From: Ensifer adhaerens
GTDB lineage: Bacteria; Pseudomonadota; Alphaproteobacteria; Rhizobiales; Rhizobiaceae
Length of the DNA stretch: 64,000 bases
Direction of reading: 5' to 3'
Assembly: GCF_002940685.1 (NCBI RefSeq)
Contig: NZ_PNFP01000011.1
Span: 62,001 to 126,000, forward strand
Part shown: positions 17,229-26,500 of the stretch, in pieces
Layout of the letters: every line of letters begins with the position of its first letter
How positions within the stretch are numbered: position 1 is the stretch's first letter
Translations under genes and position numbers: made by a program
The notes under the pieces: model-generated
What the model saw: the letters and a program-made list of their open reading frames with translations, nothing else
Told to the model about the DNA's origin: nothing
The model's database searches: none

Positions 17229-19178
17229 CTAGAAGCCTGCTTTCTTCAATCCCTCTCGGTAGAGATCCTTGTGCCATTGTTCCTTTGATGGAACCGCGGC
17301 CAACCATTGATCGACATCGAAAGCCGGGTTCGTTTCACGAACCCGGCGCACAAAAAACTGTGCCCGGTCGAGCTGGTCCAGCATGGCCCAGCTCGCCGCC
17401 GAGAGGCGGTCTGCCAGGCTGGGGTCCGCCATCTTGCCGATGTAATCCAGCGAGTCTTCGAATTGGCCGAGCGCATAGTTGGCTCCGGCTGCGGTCCAAA
17501 GATAGGCGTCGGGACTTATCGGATTAAGCTCGATCGCGCGCTCGATCTTCTCGAGCGCTATTGCAGGGCGGGAACAATGAACCATCGTGTCGGCGTGGTC
17601 TGCAATGACGTCGGCATAGTGCGGCCCCAGGATTTCCGCCAGTTCCATCGCACCGGCACTCTCGTCGAAAGCGCCCTGCAACAATTTGGCGACGCCGAAT
17701 TCGCGATAGCCGTCCGCCAGATCCCCGCTTGCCTTCACTGCGTGGGCTGCGGACGCTTCGGCGGCCTTCAGCAGATCGATGTTGCCGCGGGCGGTCAACA
17801 GCCACTCCTTCGAATAGGTACGGGCAACTGCGCTCAACGCCGGCGCGAAATGGGGACTTGTTTCGAGAACGGCTTTCATTTGTTCGCGCGCGAGCCGCAA
17901 ATTCGGCAGCGTCAGCCGACTGAGATGCTGCTTGCCGACAAGATATCGGTGGTATGCGACCGGGTTCAGCTCAAGAAAGGCCCTGGTCGTTTCATGCCGT
18001 TCAATTTCATTTGAGACGGACAGTGCGACGCGACGTGAAAGGGTGCGCCTGTCTCGAACCAAATCAACCTGGCCAAGTCCAAATCGCGCGGCCCAGGTAA
18101 TCTCATTGTCCGGAACGAAGACGAGTTGTGCGAACAACGTTACCTCGCCGCCAATGTTGCTGATGCGGGTATCAAGCACATAGGTGACGGAATTGTTTTC
18201 GAAGAAGGAGACCTTGTCTTCCTGGTAGTGCCCTATTCGAATGGCTGAATGCGGCGCGATCACCTGCAGGCTGTTGAATGCGCAAAAGCCGATTGTAATG
18301 TCCTCTATCAGGGATGCGGCCATCAAGCCCGCTTCTGGACTGCTGGATTGATTGCGCGGCGGTAGCAGCACCAGCTTGGGGAAGCTCGTCTTCGGCGCAC
18401 CCACAGGTTCGGCGGCAGGCTGGGCATCCTGCACGCCCGTACCGGATGCACGCGATGTCTCGCGCGCGCCGGCTTCATCGCTACCATTGTCTGCCGCCAG
18501 GTTCAGCGTGTCGACGCCGCGCGAGATTGCGGCTCGTCTTTGTTCGATGAGCTGCCTGAAATCTTCCACTTCCCTTTCCGCATTGAACACTTTCAGAAGC
18601 AGTTGAAGGGTGTCCGGGTCGTAAGGTTCGGCGCGGAAGAGCAGTAGAGCTGCATCCTTGACGATCTCATACTCGCTCGGCGTGCGTGCGATCCGAAACG
18701 CTGTCTCCATCGCATCCCTGAGAAGGGCCGTGTGCAGACCTTGTCGATTGGCAAGCCATTCGTAGTAGCGTCGGCTCTCGCAGGTCACCGTTCCCAGGAA
18801 CGGCCTGCTCAGCAGTTCGCAGAGGTGTATCAGCCTCAAGAATGGCTCTGCCGGTTCGTCCTTCTCGAACACCAAGTCATCAAGCGACAGAGACCCTGGA
18901 TCGACGTAGATCAGGTGCTTCGAGAAGGAAAGGAACGGCGTGCCAAGTTCTTCCTGGCGCTGCCGAATTCGGGACACGGTTTTGCGCAAGGCCGAGAGCG
19001 AAACCGCATCGTCATCGTCACCCCACAGGAATCTTGCGAGCGTCTGACGATCGGACCCGTAGTTTTGGCAGGTCAGCAGGTAGGCAAGGATCAGCATGCC
19101 CTTTTCGGGAAACGCAACCTGGCGCCCGCTCGGGTCGAGAAGTCTCAATCCGCCGAAGGTGTGCAAACTGAAACCCAT
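17229..19178 (-). CDS. SARP/BTAD-type transcriptional regulator with TPR repeats
   Basis: A 649-residue cytoplasmic protein. Residues 1-95 form an OmpR-like winged helix (MGFSLHTFGGLRLLD, with LRKTVSRIRQRQEELG as probable recognition region). Residues about 95-235 match the bacterial transcriptional activator (BTAD) helical domain. After a linker rich in Ala and Pro, residues about 270-400 resemble the adenylate-cyclase-like N-terminal segment seen in such regulators (LVLLPPRNQSS). The C-terminal 250 residues are tetratricopeptide-like helices (for example AIALEKIERAIELNPISPDAYL). The family senses metabolites or partner proteins; the target here is unknown. The small downstream gene is the nearest candidate. 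Confidence 0.8.
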   Translation of the reverse strand: MGFSLHTFGGLRLLDPSGRQVAFPEKGMLILAYLLTCQNYGSDRQTLARFLWGDDDDAVSLSALRKTVSRIRQRQEELGTPFLSFSKHLIYVDPGSLSLDDLVFEKDEPAEPFLRLIHLCELLSRPFLGTVTCESRRYYEWLANRQGLHTALLRDAMETAFRIARTPSEYEIVKDAALLLFRAEPYDPDTLQLLLKVFNAEREVEDFRQLIEQRRAAISRGVDTLNLAADNGSDEAGARETSRASGTGVQDAQPAAEPVGAPKTSFPKLVLLPPRNQSSSPEAGLMAASLIEDITIGFCAFNSLQVIAPHSAIRIGHYQEDKVSFFENNSVTYVLDTRISNIGGEVTLFAQLVFVPDNEITWAARFGLGQVDLVRDRRTLSRRVALSVSNEIERHETTRAFLELNPVAYHRYLVGKQHLSRLTLPNLRLAREQMKAVLETSPHFAPALSAVARTYSKEWLLTARGNIDLLKAAEASAAHAVKASGDLADGYREFGVAKLLQGAFDESAGAMELAEILGPHYADVIADHADTMVHCSRPAIALEKIERAIELNPISPDAYLWTAAGANYALGQFEDSLDYIGKMADPSLADRLSAASWAMLDQLDRAQFFVRRVRETNPAFDVDQWLAAVPSKEQWHKDLYREGLKKAGF

Positions 19179-19509
19179 GTCGCCCCTTACGTCGCGAACG
19201 CATACGGAAGGCGCTCCTGTGAAGGGTACGCGACCGTATCAAGCTAGCGCCACTTTGTGCCAGATTTGATCGAAACTCAACTAGAAGGTCATGCAAAAAA
19301 AGCAGGTAGGGATTCAGTGGAACGGGCCGGGACAGCCTGATTTCATGGGATTGATTGAAGTAGATTGGTTGCAAATTGATCACGATACGCCGTAACATAA
19401 GTAGATCGCGTGCGTATGTACATCTTGTGGTTTAGTATCGTGGTGAGCCCAGCGAACGCAGTGACCGTGTCGTCGGTTGCGCGTTGGGCAGGTGTTGAAA
19501 GGGTTTTGG
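19179..19509. other. Intergenic region between divergent SARP-type regulator and GNAT gene
   Basis: About 330 bases, moderately AT-rich around 19255-19440. It should contain both promoters. I see no gene and no strong palindrome. Confidence 0.4.
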
Positions 19510-19956
19510 GTGCAGTCAATTCCGATCGTGCCGTTGGGCGAGGCAAACCTCGATGCCGCGGCGAATATTCTCTCTCGAGCCTACTCCGCGCCTCCGTGGA
19601 ACGAAGACTGGTCAGCCGAAGCTGCCACGGAGCGTGTTTCGCAGCTTCTGGCAGCTCCGCGGCGCATTGCGGCCGCGGCATTGGACGCAGTACAGCCTGT
19701 CGGTTTCGCGATCGGCACGTGGCGCCGGCACCATAAAGGCCAATTGCTCTATGTTGAGGAGATTGCGGTCTTGCCGGAAGCGCAGGGCGCGGGCGTCGGT
19801 ACAGCCCTGCTCGCCGCAATCACCGACGCTGCAAGAAAAGCCGGCTGTGAAAGGATTTGGCTGGTCTCACAGCGCGTGGGCAAGGTATCCGATTTCTACC
19901 GCCGCAACGGGTTCGTCACCAGCGACCATCTCGACGTCTATACCAAGATGTCGTGA
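19510..19956 (+). CDS. GNAT-family N-acetyltransferase
   Basis: A 148-residue acetyl-CoA-dependent acetyltransferase. Motif A, VEEIAVLPEAQGAGVGTALL, contains the pyrophosphate-binding Q/RxxGxG/A loop. Motif B, VSDFYRRNGFVTSDHLDVYTK, closes the fold. A TTG at 19477 is in frame; the GTG at 19510 has AAAGGG at six bases and is preferred. The substrate is unknown. Its neighbours are a SARP-type regulator (divergent) and the inositol-type transporter operon (convergent), and neither gives a clear functional link. Confidence 0.8.
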   Translation: MQSIPIVPLGEANLDAAANILSRAYSAPPWNEDWSAEAATERVSQLLAAPRRIAAAALDAVQPVGFAIGTWRRHHKGQLLYVEEIAVLPEAQGAGVGTALLAAITDAARKAGCERIWLVSQRVGKVSDFYRRNGFVTSDHLDVYTKMS

Positions 19957-20319
19957 ACCCTATCGGACAGGAGGCCGCCGACAAGAGCCGGCTGCCAACC
20001 CCGTCCGGCAAGCTGTGCTTTGCCTCTCTGGACGGGGTGAGTAAGCGTCGCGTTAACGGCCGCGATGGCCGAAGAAGGAAGCTGTCTCGCGGGTCTGTAC
20101 CCGCAGCATCGCGTTCCAAAGCTGAAGAACGAAACGCGGCTGAAACTGGCTCGCAAGCTTGCGCTGCGACAACATGGGAAGTCTCCAATAGGTTTTGAAC
20201 GCCTGACATATAGTGCATCGCCAAGGAATGTGCCAGAGCGCGTGCGCCGGGGCAGCCCTGCGCGCCAAGCATATGTGGAAAACGCCTTGAGCCTGCCGAT
20301 ATAGCCTGCGGGGCAAAAT
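19957..20319. other. Intergenic region downstream of GNAT gene
   Basis: About 360 bases between convergent units. An inverted repeat CCCCGTCC (19999-20006) / GGACGGGG (20030-20037) follows the acetyltransferase gene and could end its transcript, though it lacks a T-run. Nothing else is recognised. Confidence 0.45.
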
Positions 20320-20350
20320 AAAATGCCGGGATGACTTTCGTCATCCCGGC
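20320..20350 (-). terminator. Rho-independent terminator of the inositol-type transporter operon
   Basis: The perfect 11-bp stem GCCGGGATGAC (20325-20335) pairs with 20340-20350 around a 4-base loop. Reading on the minus strand it is followed by ATTTTATTTTG. It stands 40 bases after the iatP stop. Confidence 0.92.
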
Positions 20351-20390
20351 CAGTTGGCTTCACTGGGAGGAGAGTATTTCTTGTTAAGGA

Positions 20391-21422
20391 TCAGGCCTTC
20401 TTGCGGTTCTTCTGTCGATAGACGTCGATGACGACGGCAGCGACGATGATCAGGCCCTTGACGATTTCCTGATAGTAGGCGTCCACCCGGAGGAAGGTGA
20501 AGCCCGAGGTCATGACGCCGAGGATGATGGTGCCGATGACCGTGCCGGTGACCCGGCCGACGCCACCCGTCAGCGAGGTGCCGCCGATGACGGTCGCGGC
20601 GATCGCGTCCAGTTCGTACATCACACCCATGCCGGCCTGTGCTGTCTGGGCACGGGCGGCGGTGACGACACCGGCGAGGCCTGCCAGCATGCCGGCAATG
20701 GCATAGACCTTGATCAGATGCGCCTCGACGTTGATGCCCGAGACGCGGGCCGCCTGGACATTGGCGCCGATCGCATAGGTGAACTTGCCGTAGCGGGTGT
20801 AGCGCAGCGCGATGTGGAAGATGATCGCGACGACGAGGAAGACGATGACGGGCCAGATGCCGGTGCCGATGAAGTTGAACTGGTCGGTCAAGCCCGAAAC
20901 CGGTTGCCCCTTGGTGTACCACTTGGAGATGCCGCGCGCCGACACCATCATGCCGAGCGTGGCGATGAAGGGCGGGATCTTGGTGCGGGCGATCAGCTGG
21001 CCGTTGATGAAGCCGGCAAGCAGGCCGATGCCGATACCAAGGCCGATGGGGACGATCGCCGGCATGTCGGTGAGCGACGGGTAGAGCGCGCGCGGCCAGG
21101 TGGAGGCCTGGGCAACGCTCGCCGAGATCATTGCGGTCATGCCGACGACGGAGCCAGAGGACAGGTCGATGCCGCCGGTTATGATGACCTGGGTCACGCC
21201 GACCGCGATGATGCCGATCACCGAAACCTGCAGGATCATGATCGTCAGGCGCTGCGGGTTCATCAGGAAGCTCTGGCCGACGAAGATCCAGCCGAGGACC
21301 TCATAGACCAGTGCAATGCCGATCAGCACCAGGAAGATGTTGAATTCGGGGGGCAGGCGGCGCTTTGCCCCTGAGAGCGGAGTGCTCGCGCCCTGTGCGG
21401 CGATGTTGGTGTCCATTTTCAT
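20391..21422 (-). CDS. iatP: Sugar/inositol ABC transporter permease (IatP/RbsC-like)
   Basis: A 343-residue inner-membrane permease of the BPD_transp_2 family, with about nine or ten helices. It has the hallmark GGIDLSSGSVVGMTAMI (residues 88-104) and the cytoplasmic coupling region with GGTSLTGGVGRVTGT. It belongs to the CUT2 class importing ribose, xylose or inositol. It closes the operon ibpA-iatA-iatP, and a strong terminator follows. The iatP name is carried by the binding protein's resemblance to rhizobial inositol-binding IbpA, so it is less sure than the class. Confidence 0.88.
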   Translation of the reverse strand: MKMDTNIAAQGASTPLSGAKRRLPPEFNIFLVLIGIALVYEVLGWIFVGQSFLMNPQRLTIMILQVSVIGIIAVGVTQVIITGGIDLSSGSVVGMTAMISASVAQASTWPRALYPSLTDMPAIVPIGLGIGIGLLAGFINGQLIARTKIPPFIATLGMMVSARGISKWYTKGQPVSGLTDQFNFIGTGIWPVIVFLVVAIIFHIALRYTRYGKFTYAIGANVQAARVSGINVEAHLIKVYAIAGMLAGLAGVVTAARAQTAQAGMGVMYELDAIAATVIGGTSLTGGVGRVTGTVIGTIILGVMTSGFTFLRVDAYYQEIVKGLIIVAAVVIDVYRQKNRKKA

Positions 21423-21450
21423 TCCTCCCTTTCGTCGGGTCGCTGTTCGC

Positions 21451-22992
21451 TCAGCTGGCGGCGAGTTCCATGACCTTGATCTGGGTTGCTTCCGCCCTGT
21501 CGAGGAAGCCGGTGACGCGGCCCTCGTGCATGACCATGATGCGGTCGCTCATGCCGAGCACCTCTGGCATTTCCGAAGAAATCATGATGACGGCGACGCC
21601 GTTTCGCGCGAGCTCGGTGACGAGGCGGTGGATCTCCGCCTTCGCGCCGACATCGATGCCGCGCGTCGGTTCGTCGAGGATGAGGATGCGCGGATTGGTG
21701 AGCAGCCAGCGGCCGATCAGCACCTTCTGCTGGTTGCCGCCCGAAAGGTTTTCTATCCGCTCCTGCAGGTTCGGCGTCTTGACGCGCAGCTTGCGGCTCA
21801 TCTCTTCGCAGGCGGCGGTGATCTGCTTTTCGGTGACGAAACCACCCTTGACGAAGCGATCCTGGAGAACGGCGATCTGCATGTTCTCGAGAATGTCGAG
21901 GATCAGCAGACAGCCGGTATCCTTGCGGTCCTCGGTCAGGAACGCCATGCGGTTCTTGATCGCCGTGTTCGGGCTGTCGATCGACAACGTCTTGCCGTCG
22001 ATCGAAATCGTGCCCGCGCTTGCCGGCGTCACGCCGAAGAGGGTCTCGGCCACATTCGAGCGGCCGGAACCGACAAGGCCGGCGATCCCCAGGATTTCGC
22101 CAGCGCGCACGTCGAAAGAGACGTCGCGGAAGACGCCACCAAGAGCGAGGTTCTTCACCGACAGAACGACGTCGCCGATCGGGACTTCCTCTTTCGGGAA
22201 CATCTGGGTGATTTCGCGGCCGACCATCATGCGGATAATGTCGTCGCGGGTGACGTCGCTCGACGCATGCGTGCCGATGTACTTGCCGTCACGAAAGACC
22301 GAGAACTCGTCGGCGATTTCGAACAGCTCGTTCATCTTGTGGGTGATGTAGACGATGCCGATGCCCTGCTCGCGCAGGTCGCGGATGATCTCGAAGAGGT
22401 GTGCGACCTCGCGCTCGGTCAGCGCCGAGGTTGGTTCGTCCATGATCAGAACATCGGATTCGTAGGAGACTGCCTTGGCGATCTCGACCATCTGCCGGTT
22501 GGCCACCGAGAGATGGCGCACTTCAATTTCGGGGTCGATCTTGATCTTCAGACGATCGAACAGCCGGGCGGTGATGCGGTTCATCTCGCCGTGATCGACA
22601 AAGCCGAAGCGGTTCTTCGGCTCGCGGCGGATCCAGATGTTTTCCGCCACCGTCATGAACGGCATCAGGTTCAGTTCCTGATGGATCATGGCGATACCGT
22701 TTTCGAGCGCATCAAGCGGCGACGTCAGCCGGATCTCGACGCCTTTCAGCTTCACGTCGCCTTTGTCGGGCGTGTAGATGCCGGCGAGGATCTTCATCAG
22801 CGTCGACTTGCCAGCGCCGTTTTCGCCCATGAGCGCGTGGACCGTGCCGCGCTTCAGCTTGAATTCGACATCGTCGAGCGCGACGACACCGGGGAATTCC
22901 TTGCGAATACCTTCCGCCGAAAGAAGATATTCGGCCTTGGGTACGGCGCCGCTGGCGCGCACGGCTGCCATCGTTGTCGGACTGAGCGTCAT
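21451..22992 (-). CDS. iatA: Sugar/inositol ABC transporter ATPase, double domain (IatA-like)
   Basis: A 513-residue CUT2-type ATPase with two nucleotide-binding domains. Domain 1 has Walker [10 protein letters not shown], a degenerate signature region and Walker [13 protein letters not shown]. Domain 2 has a degenerate P-loop (GLVGSGRSN), signature LSGGNQQK and Walker [16 protein letters not shown], the usual asymmetry of RbsA/XylG/IatA. The frame opens to 23082. The ATG at 22992 has GGGGAGG eight bases upstream. It lies between the binding protein and permease genes and energises the same importer. Confidence 0.9.
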   Translation of the reverse strand: MTLSPTTMAAVRASGAVPKAEYLLSAEGIRKEFPGVVALDDVEFKLKRGTVHALMGENGAGKSTLMKILAGIYTPDKGDVKLKGVEIRLTSPLDALENGIAMIHQELNLMPFMTVAENIWIRREPKNRFGFVDHGEMNRITARLFDRLKIKIDPEIEVRHLSVANRQMVEIAKAVSYESDVLIMDEPTSALTEREVAHLFEIIRDLREQGIGIVYITHKMNELFEIADEFSVFRDGKYIGTHASSDVTRDDIIRMMVGREITQMFPKEEVPIGDVVLSVKNLALGGVFRDVSFDVRAGEILGIAGLVGSGRSNVAETLFGVTPASAGTISIDGKTLSIDSPNTAIKNRMAFLTEDRKDTGCLLILDILENMQIAVLQDRFVKGGFVTEKQITAACEEMSRKLRVKTPNLQERIENLSGGNQQKVLIGRWLLTNPRILILDEPTRGIDVGAKAEIHRLVTELARNGVAVIMISSEMPEVLGMSDRIMVMHEGRVTGFLDRAEATQIKVMELAAS

Positions 22993-23158
22993 GTTTCTTG
23001 CCTCCCCGTCGTTTCCGCCTGTCGCAGAAAAGTCCTCATCGCTGGCGGGTGACCAGCCTATTCTACCGCGTGCGGCATCCATTGGACGCAGACATTTGCG
23101 GTCGGACCTGCATTCCTGAACGGAAGCGCGGGTTTTCCCGCGCTCCCGATTTCGGCAA

Positions 23159-24088
23159 TCAGTTCTTCGCCTGATACTTGTCGAGGTTGTCCTTGGTCAC
23201 CAGCTCGAAGGGGATGTAGACCTTCTTGTCGACCGGCTCGCCCTTGGCGAGTTTCAGCGCGGCGTCGACCGAGCCCTTGCCCTGGCCGGCGGCGTTCTGG
23301 AACACCGTCACGTCGAGGTCACCCGCAGCCATTGCCGCCAGAGCGTCCTGCGTTGCGTCGATGCCGCCGATGACGACCGAGTCCATCGAACGGCCGGCAG
23401 CCTTCAGCGCCTGGATGGCGCCGATCGCCATTTCGTCGTTGTTGGAAATGACGGCGTCGAATTCAAGACCGGCCGACAGCCAGTTGGTCAGCAGGTCGGA
23501 ACCTTGCGTGCGCGACCAGTTGGCGGTCTGCTCCTCGACGATCTCGATGCCCTTGCACTGGTCGGTCGCAAGCACATCGTGAATATCCTTGGTGCGCATG
23601 CGGGCGGCCTGGTTGGAGAGTTCGCCCATCATGACGACGGCCTTGCCCTTGCCGCCGAGCATCTTGCAGATTTCCTGCGTCTGCAGCGTGCCGGATTCCT
23701 GCTCGTTCGAGGCGACAAAGGCCTGCTTTTCCGGCAGGGTGTCGACGTTGACCGGCTCGCGGTTGACGTAGACGAGCGCTATGCCGGCGTCTGCGGCGAT
23801 CTTCGACATGGCGGCGGTCGCATCGGTATCAACCGGGTTGACGATGATGGCGGTTACACCGGCGGCGATGAAATTCTGAATCTGGCTCTGCTGCTTGGAA
23901 ACGTCGTTCTGTGCGTCTTCGATCTGCAGCTCGACGCCGTCGAGCGTCTTGGCGTAGTCGGACATGCCGTTGCGCAAGACCGTCAGGAAGTTGTCGTCGA
24001 AAAGCGCCATGGATACGCCGATGGTTTCGGCATGGGCTGCTGTCGACATCATCACGGCGAGCGCCGTGCCTAGTACCAATTTCTTCAT
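23159..24088 (-). CDS. ibpA: Periplasmic inositol/sugar-binding protein (IbpA/RbsB-like)
   Basis: A 309-residue periplasmic binding protein of the ribose-binding fold. The signal peptide is [20 protein letters not shown], cut before ETIGVSMA. The family features are [35 protein letters not shown] and [12 protein letters not shown]. The length and local sequence resemble rhizobial myo-inositol-binding IbpA more than ribose-binding RbsB. The ATG at 24088 follows a strong GGAGGAGAAGG. In rhizobia related proteins (MocB) bind the inositol derivative rhizopine, which would fit the MocDEF-like genes across the lacI gene. Ligand assignment is inference. Confidence 0.85.
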   Translation of the reverse strand: MKKLVLGTALAVMMSTAAHAETIGVSMALFDDNFLTVLRNGMSDYAKTLDGVELQIEDAQNDVSKQQSQIQNFIAAGVTAIIVNPVDTDATAAMSKIAADAGIALVYVNREPVNVDTLPEKQAFVASNEQESGTLQTQEICKMLGGKGKAVVMMGELSNQAARMRTKDIHDVLATDQCKGIEIVEEQTANWSRTQGSDLLTNWLSAGLEFDAVISNNDEMAIGAIQALKAAGRSMDSVVIGGIDATQDALAAMAAGDLDVTVFQNAAGQGKGSVDAALKLAKGEPVDKKVYIPFELVTKDNLDKYQAKN

Positions 24089-24233
24089 TGTCCTTCTCCT
24101 CCACAATGGTGCCCCGGCGACACCTTCTCCTGCCAGGGACGCAATGCCGGATTGCGCTCACTCATTCCGAAAGCGGCACTCCCGCTGCGCTTTCGAATAA
24201 AACGGAATAAACGAACCAGTAAATTGCGATTAC

Positions 24234-24247
24234 GGAATATGTATTCC
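24234..24247. promoter_or_regulatory. GGAATA/TATTCC inverted repeat upstream of ibpA
   Basis: GGAATA-TG-TATTCC, followed by ATTTTATG, lies about 145 bases before ibpA. It shares the ATTCCATTT half-site with the longer palindrome at 25164-25195, so both may be operators for the neighbouring LacI-type repressor. This is an inference from sequence similarity only. Confidence 0.4.
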
Positions 24248-24318
24248 ATTTTATGCGGACGCCGTCAAGACCTGATACGGCGCCCGTTGTTGATTTGCCG
24301 GCCGCTCTTCGCGGATGC

Positions 24319-25131
24319 TCAGATATGGGTCCGAATGTAGTCCACGCTTTGCCTGACCGCGGCCGCAGGATCCGCCAATCCGTGGACTTCGGCGGCAAAG
24401 GGCTCGAAGGAAAGCGGCCCAGCATAACCCGCCGCGCGCAGGCGCCGGATCTGTCCGACGTTGTCGAGCAGATCGCTTTGGTCGATGAGGACGCGGTGCG
24501 AATCGCGAAGATCGGCCACGGCGACCTGTCCGTCGGTGACGCCGGAGATGTGGATGAGGCCGGTCATTCCAGGATAGATTTCAGGCTCGCCGGCGAGGTA
24601 ATGGTGGAACGTGTCGTGCACCAGACGGAAGGTCATTTCGCCGTCGACTGCCTTGATTGCCTCAACGGCCTCCGTCTTCGAGCGGAGCGAGCAGATTTCG
24701 AAGCCGAGCGGTTCGACGAGCCCGACGATTCCGGCCTTTTCGAGCATCGGCTTCAATGCGGCCAGAGCCTTGCGAAGATTGTCCTGCCGCTCGCCATCGG
24801 CCTGGCACGTGCCGTCATTGACGGGGACGAGAACCAGGGCCCTGGCGCCGCAGTCGCGGGCATAGGCGATCAGTTCTTCTGCTTCGGCGCGCCTGGCCCC
24901 GTTCCATTCGTTGAAACGCTGCAGGGCATTGATCGAGATGATCGTGATGTCGTGGCGACCGGCGAGGGCGGCGACATCCTTTGCGGGCGTGCCGTCGAGG
25001 ATCGCGTTGCCGGCGAGATCGTTGCGGATCTCTACGGAGGACATGCCGAGCGATCTGGCGAGTTCGAAAAAAGCGCCAAGCGGCAGGCTTGGCGTCGTCA
25101 TGTGGTTGAGAGCGAAGGGCAGGGCGGTCAC
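24319..25131 (-). CDS. Sugar-phosphate isomerase/epimerase-like TIM-barrel protein (IolE/MocC-like class)
   Basis: A 270-residue AP-endonuclease-2/xylose-isomerase-like TIM barrel. The segments ALVLVPVND, VEPLGFE, LVHDTFHHYL and LIHISGV place metal-ligand Glu/Asp/His residues at strand ends, as in IolE, IolH, IolI and MocC. The class includes inosose dehydratase and isomerases of inositol breakdown. The frame opens at 25161. The GTG at 25131 is preferred because GGAGGAG lies seven bases upstream. It sits between a LacI gene and the inositol-type transporter on the same strand, with a palindromic operator just ahead of it. The exact reaction is uncertain. Confidence 0.78.
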   Translation of the reverse strand: MTALPFALNHMTTPSLPLGAFFELARSLGMSSVEIRNDLAGNAILDGTPAKDVAALAGRHDITIISINALQRFNEWNGARRAEAEELIAYARDCGARALVLVPVNDGTCQADGERQDNLRKALAALKPMLEKAGIVGLVEPLGFEICSLRSKTEAVEAIKAVDGEMTFRLVHDTFHHYLAGEPEIYPGMTGLIHISGVTDGQVAVADLRDSHRVLIDQSDLLDNVGQIRRLRAAGYAGPLSFEPFAAEVHGLADPAAAVRQSVDYIRTHI

Positions 25132-25163
25132 GGGAATGTCTCCTCCAGTGGGATGGGTCACAC

Positions 25164-25195
25164 GTTATAAATAGAACGTTCATTCCATTTATAAC
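25164..25195. promoter_or_regulatory. 32-bp near-perfect palindrome, candidate operator before the TIM-barrel gene
   Basis: The outer arms GTTATAAAT (25164-25172) and ATTTATAAC (25187-25195) match exactly, and the inner bases are almost symmetric around 25179-25180. It lies 33 bases upstream of the GTG start, where a repressor would block transcription. The adjacent LacI-family gene is the natural candidate regulator. Confidence 0.6.
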
Positions 25196-25282
25196 GTTGC
25201 GGACCATTCACCAACCGCTGGAGCACAGTCAAAGAGCGCGATGCTCAAAGGCCTTGCATTTCTGCTAGATTGCCCTTCGTCG

Positions 25283-25300
25283 ATGATGGAATTCCATCAT
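25283..25300. promoter_or_regulatory. 18-bp perfect palindrome centred on GGAATTCC
   Basis: ATGATGGAATTCCATCAT is perfectly symmetric and lies between the end of lacI and the TIM-barrel gene. It shares the TGGAAT/ATTCCA half-site with 25164-25195 and 24234-24247. It could be a second operator; being short and without a T-run it is a poor terminator. Confidence 0.45.
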
Positions 25301-25305
25301 GATCG

Positions 25306-26337
25306 CTAGATATTCTCCGGCGTGAAAAGGTCGAACGGCAAGAAGGTTTGCCCCGGCGCGCCGGTCGGACCCTTGTCGATCGCCTGGATCATCAGAGTGA
25401 TCGTTTCGCGGGCGAGCGCGGCGGTCGGCGTCGATATCGCCAGGGTCACGACATCGTCGCCAAGGGCCGCTCGGGACTCCGGCGTCAACTCGTTGACGAC
25501 GGCGATGAGCTTGCCTTCGAGCTTTTCCTCGCGGATCGCCGAGATCGCCCCTTCCATGCCGCCGCCGCAGACATAAAAGCCGATCAGGTCCGGGTGGCGC
25601 TGGAGCAGATTGAGTGTCGCCTCATGGGTGATCTCGGCCGTATCGAGATTGACCATCGTGTCGAGCACTTCGAAATCAGGCGCATGCTCACGGAAATAGG
25701 AGCGGAAGCCGATCTCGCGGAGTTCGTGACCGAGAAAGCGATGGCTGCCGACGAAGGCGGCGACCTTGCCGGGACGCTTGGCCGCCTTGGTGATCATCCA
25801 GGCGGCGGTCCGGCCGACCTTGTGATTGTTGAGGCCGACATAACCCTCGCGAACCCCGGCGGCAAAATCCGACAGCAGCGAGAAAACGGGGATGCCGCGT
25901 TCCTTGAGTTCCTCGATCGCGGTCGTCACGGCCGGGTAATCGGGAGCGACGAGCGCAATGGCCTGGTTGCGTGCTGCGGCGGCCCGGAGCTTTTCCGTAA
26001 TCGCCGATGGAGTGGAATTTGCAACGAAGTCGATCTGGGCAAAGACGCGCGCGTGCGAAAGCGAGAGCGCGGCGTTGTCGATTTCTTTCGCAACCGTTTG
26101 ATAGAAGGCCTGCTCCGGCTTCTGCAGCACGAAGCCGAGCCTGTATTGCGGCAGATCCTCAAAGACGCGCTGCCGGATCAGGCCGACGGCGTGATAGCCG
26201 ATCGCCTTGGCTGCCTCGTAGACGCGGCGCGCGGTTTCCTCACGCACGGGATGGCGTCCGTTGAGCACGCGGTCGACGGTCGCGACGCTGACGCCGGCGG
26301 TGCGCGCAAGGTCGGCAATGGTCGGGCGGTTGCTCAT
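25306..26337 (-). CDS. LacI-family transcriptional regulator
   Basis: A 343-residue repressor. The N-terminal helix-turn-helix and hinge TIADLARTAGVSVATVDRVL (residues 5-24) is followed by a periplasmic-binding-protein-like effector domain of about 280 residues (VNLDTAEITHEA, YVCGGGMEGAISAI). The ATG at 26337 has GGAGAAG upstream. It stands between the inositol-type transport/TIM-barrel genes, all on the same strand, and the divergent mocDEF-like operon. It is therefore the likely local regulator of both, with an inositol-like inducer as an inference. Confidence 0.88.
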   Translation of the reverse strand: MSNRPTIADLARTAGVSVATVDRVLNGRHPVREETARRVYEAAKAIGYHAVGLIRQRVFEDLPQYRLGFVLQKPEQAFYQTVAKEIDNAALSLSHARVFAQIDFVANSTPSAITEKLRAAAARNQAIALVAPDYPAVTTAIEELKERGIPVFSLLSDFAAGVREGYVGLNNHKVGRTAAWMITKAAKRPGKVAAFVGSHRFLGHELREIGFRSYFREHAPDFEVLDTMVNLDTAEITHEATLNLLQRHPDLIGFYVCGGGMEGAISAIREEKLEGKLIAVVNELTPESRAALGDDVVTLAISTPTAALARETITLMIQAIDKGPTGAPGQTFLPFDLFTPENI

Positions 26338-26378
26338 CGCTTCTCCTGATAGGTTTATATCACAAATGAAATGCGCTC

Positions 26379-26390
26379 AATGACGTCATT
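26379..26390. promoter_or_regulatory. Palindrome between divergent lacI and mocD-like genes
   Basis: AATGACGTCATT is a perfect 12-bp palindrome, extended by CTC on the left and TGAG on the right. It lies 42 bases before the lacI start and about 110 before the oxygenase gene. An autoregulatory site is plausible, but it does not share the GGAAT half-site of the other candidates. Confidence 0.35.
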
Positions 26391-26500
26391 TGAGAGAATA
26401 TATCATTGCTGCATTGAGGCCTGGCAAAAGTCAACCTATCGTCATTGCACGAGATGAGACGCCACCGGCCGATCGGGCCGGACCGCGGGGAGGAGCGCAA

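Noticed and set aside
21316-23052. 578-codon open frame antisense to the iatA ATPase gene
   Set aside because: Antisense shadow of a gene with clear Walker motifs; the composition is unlike a real protein.
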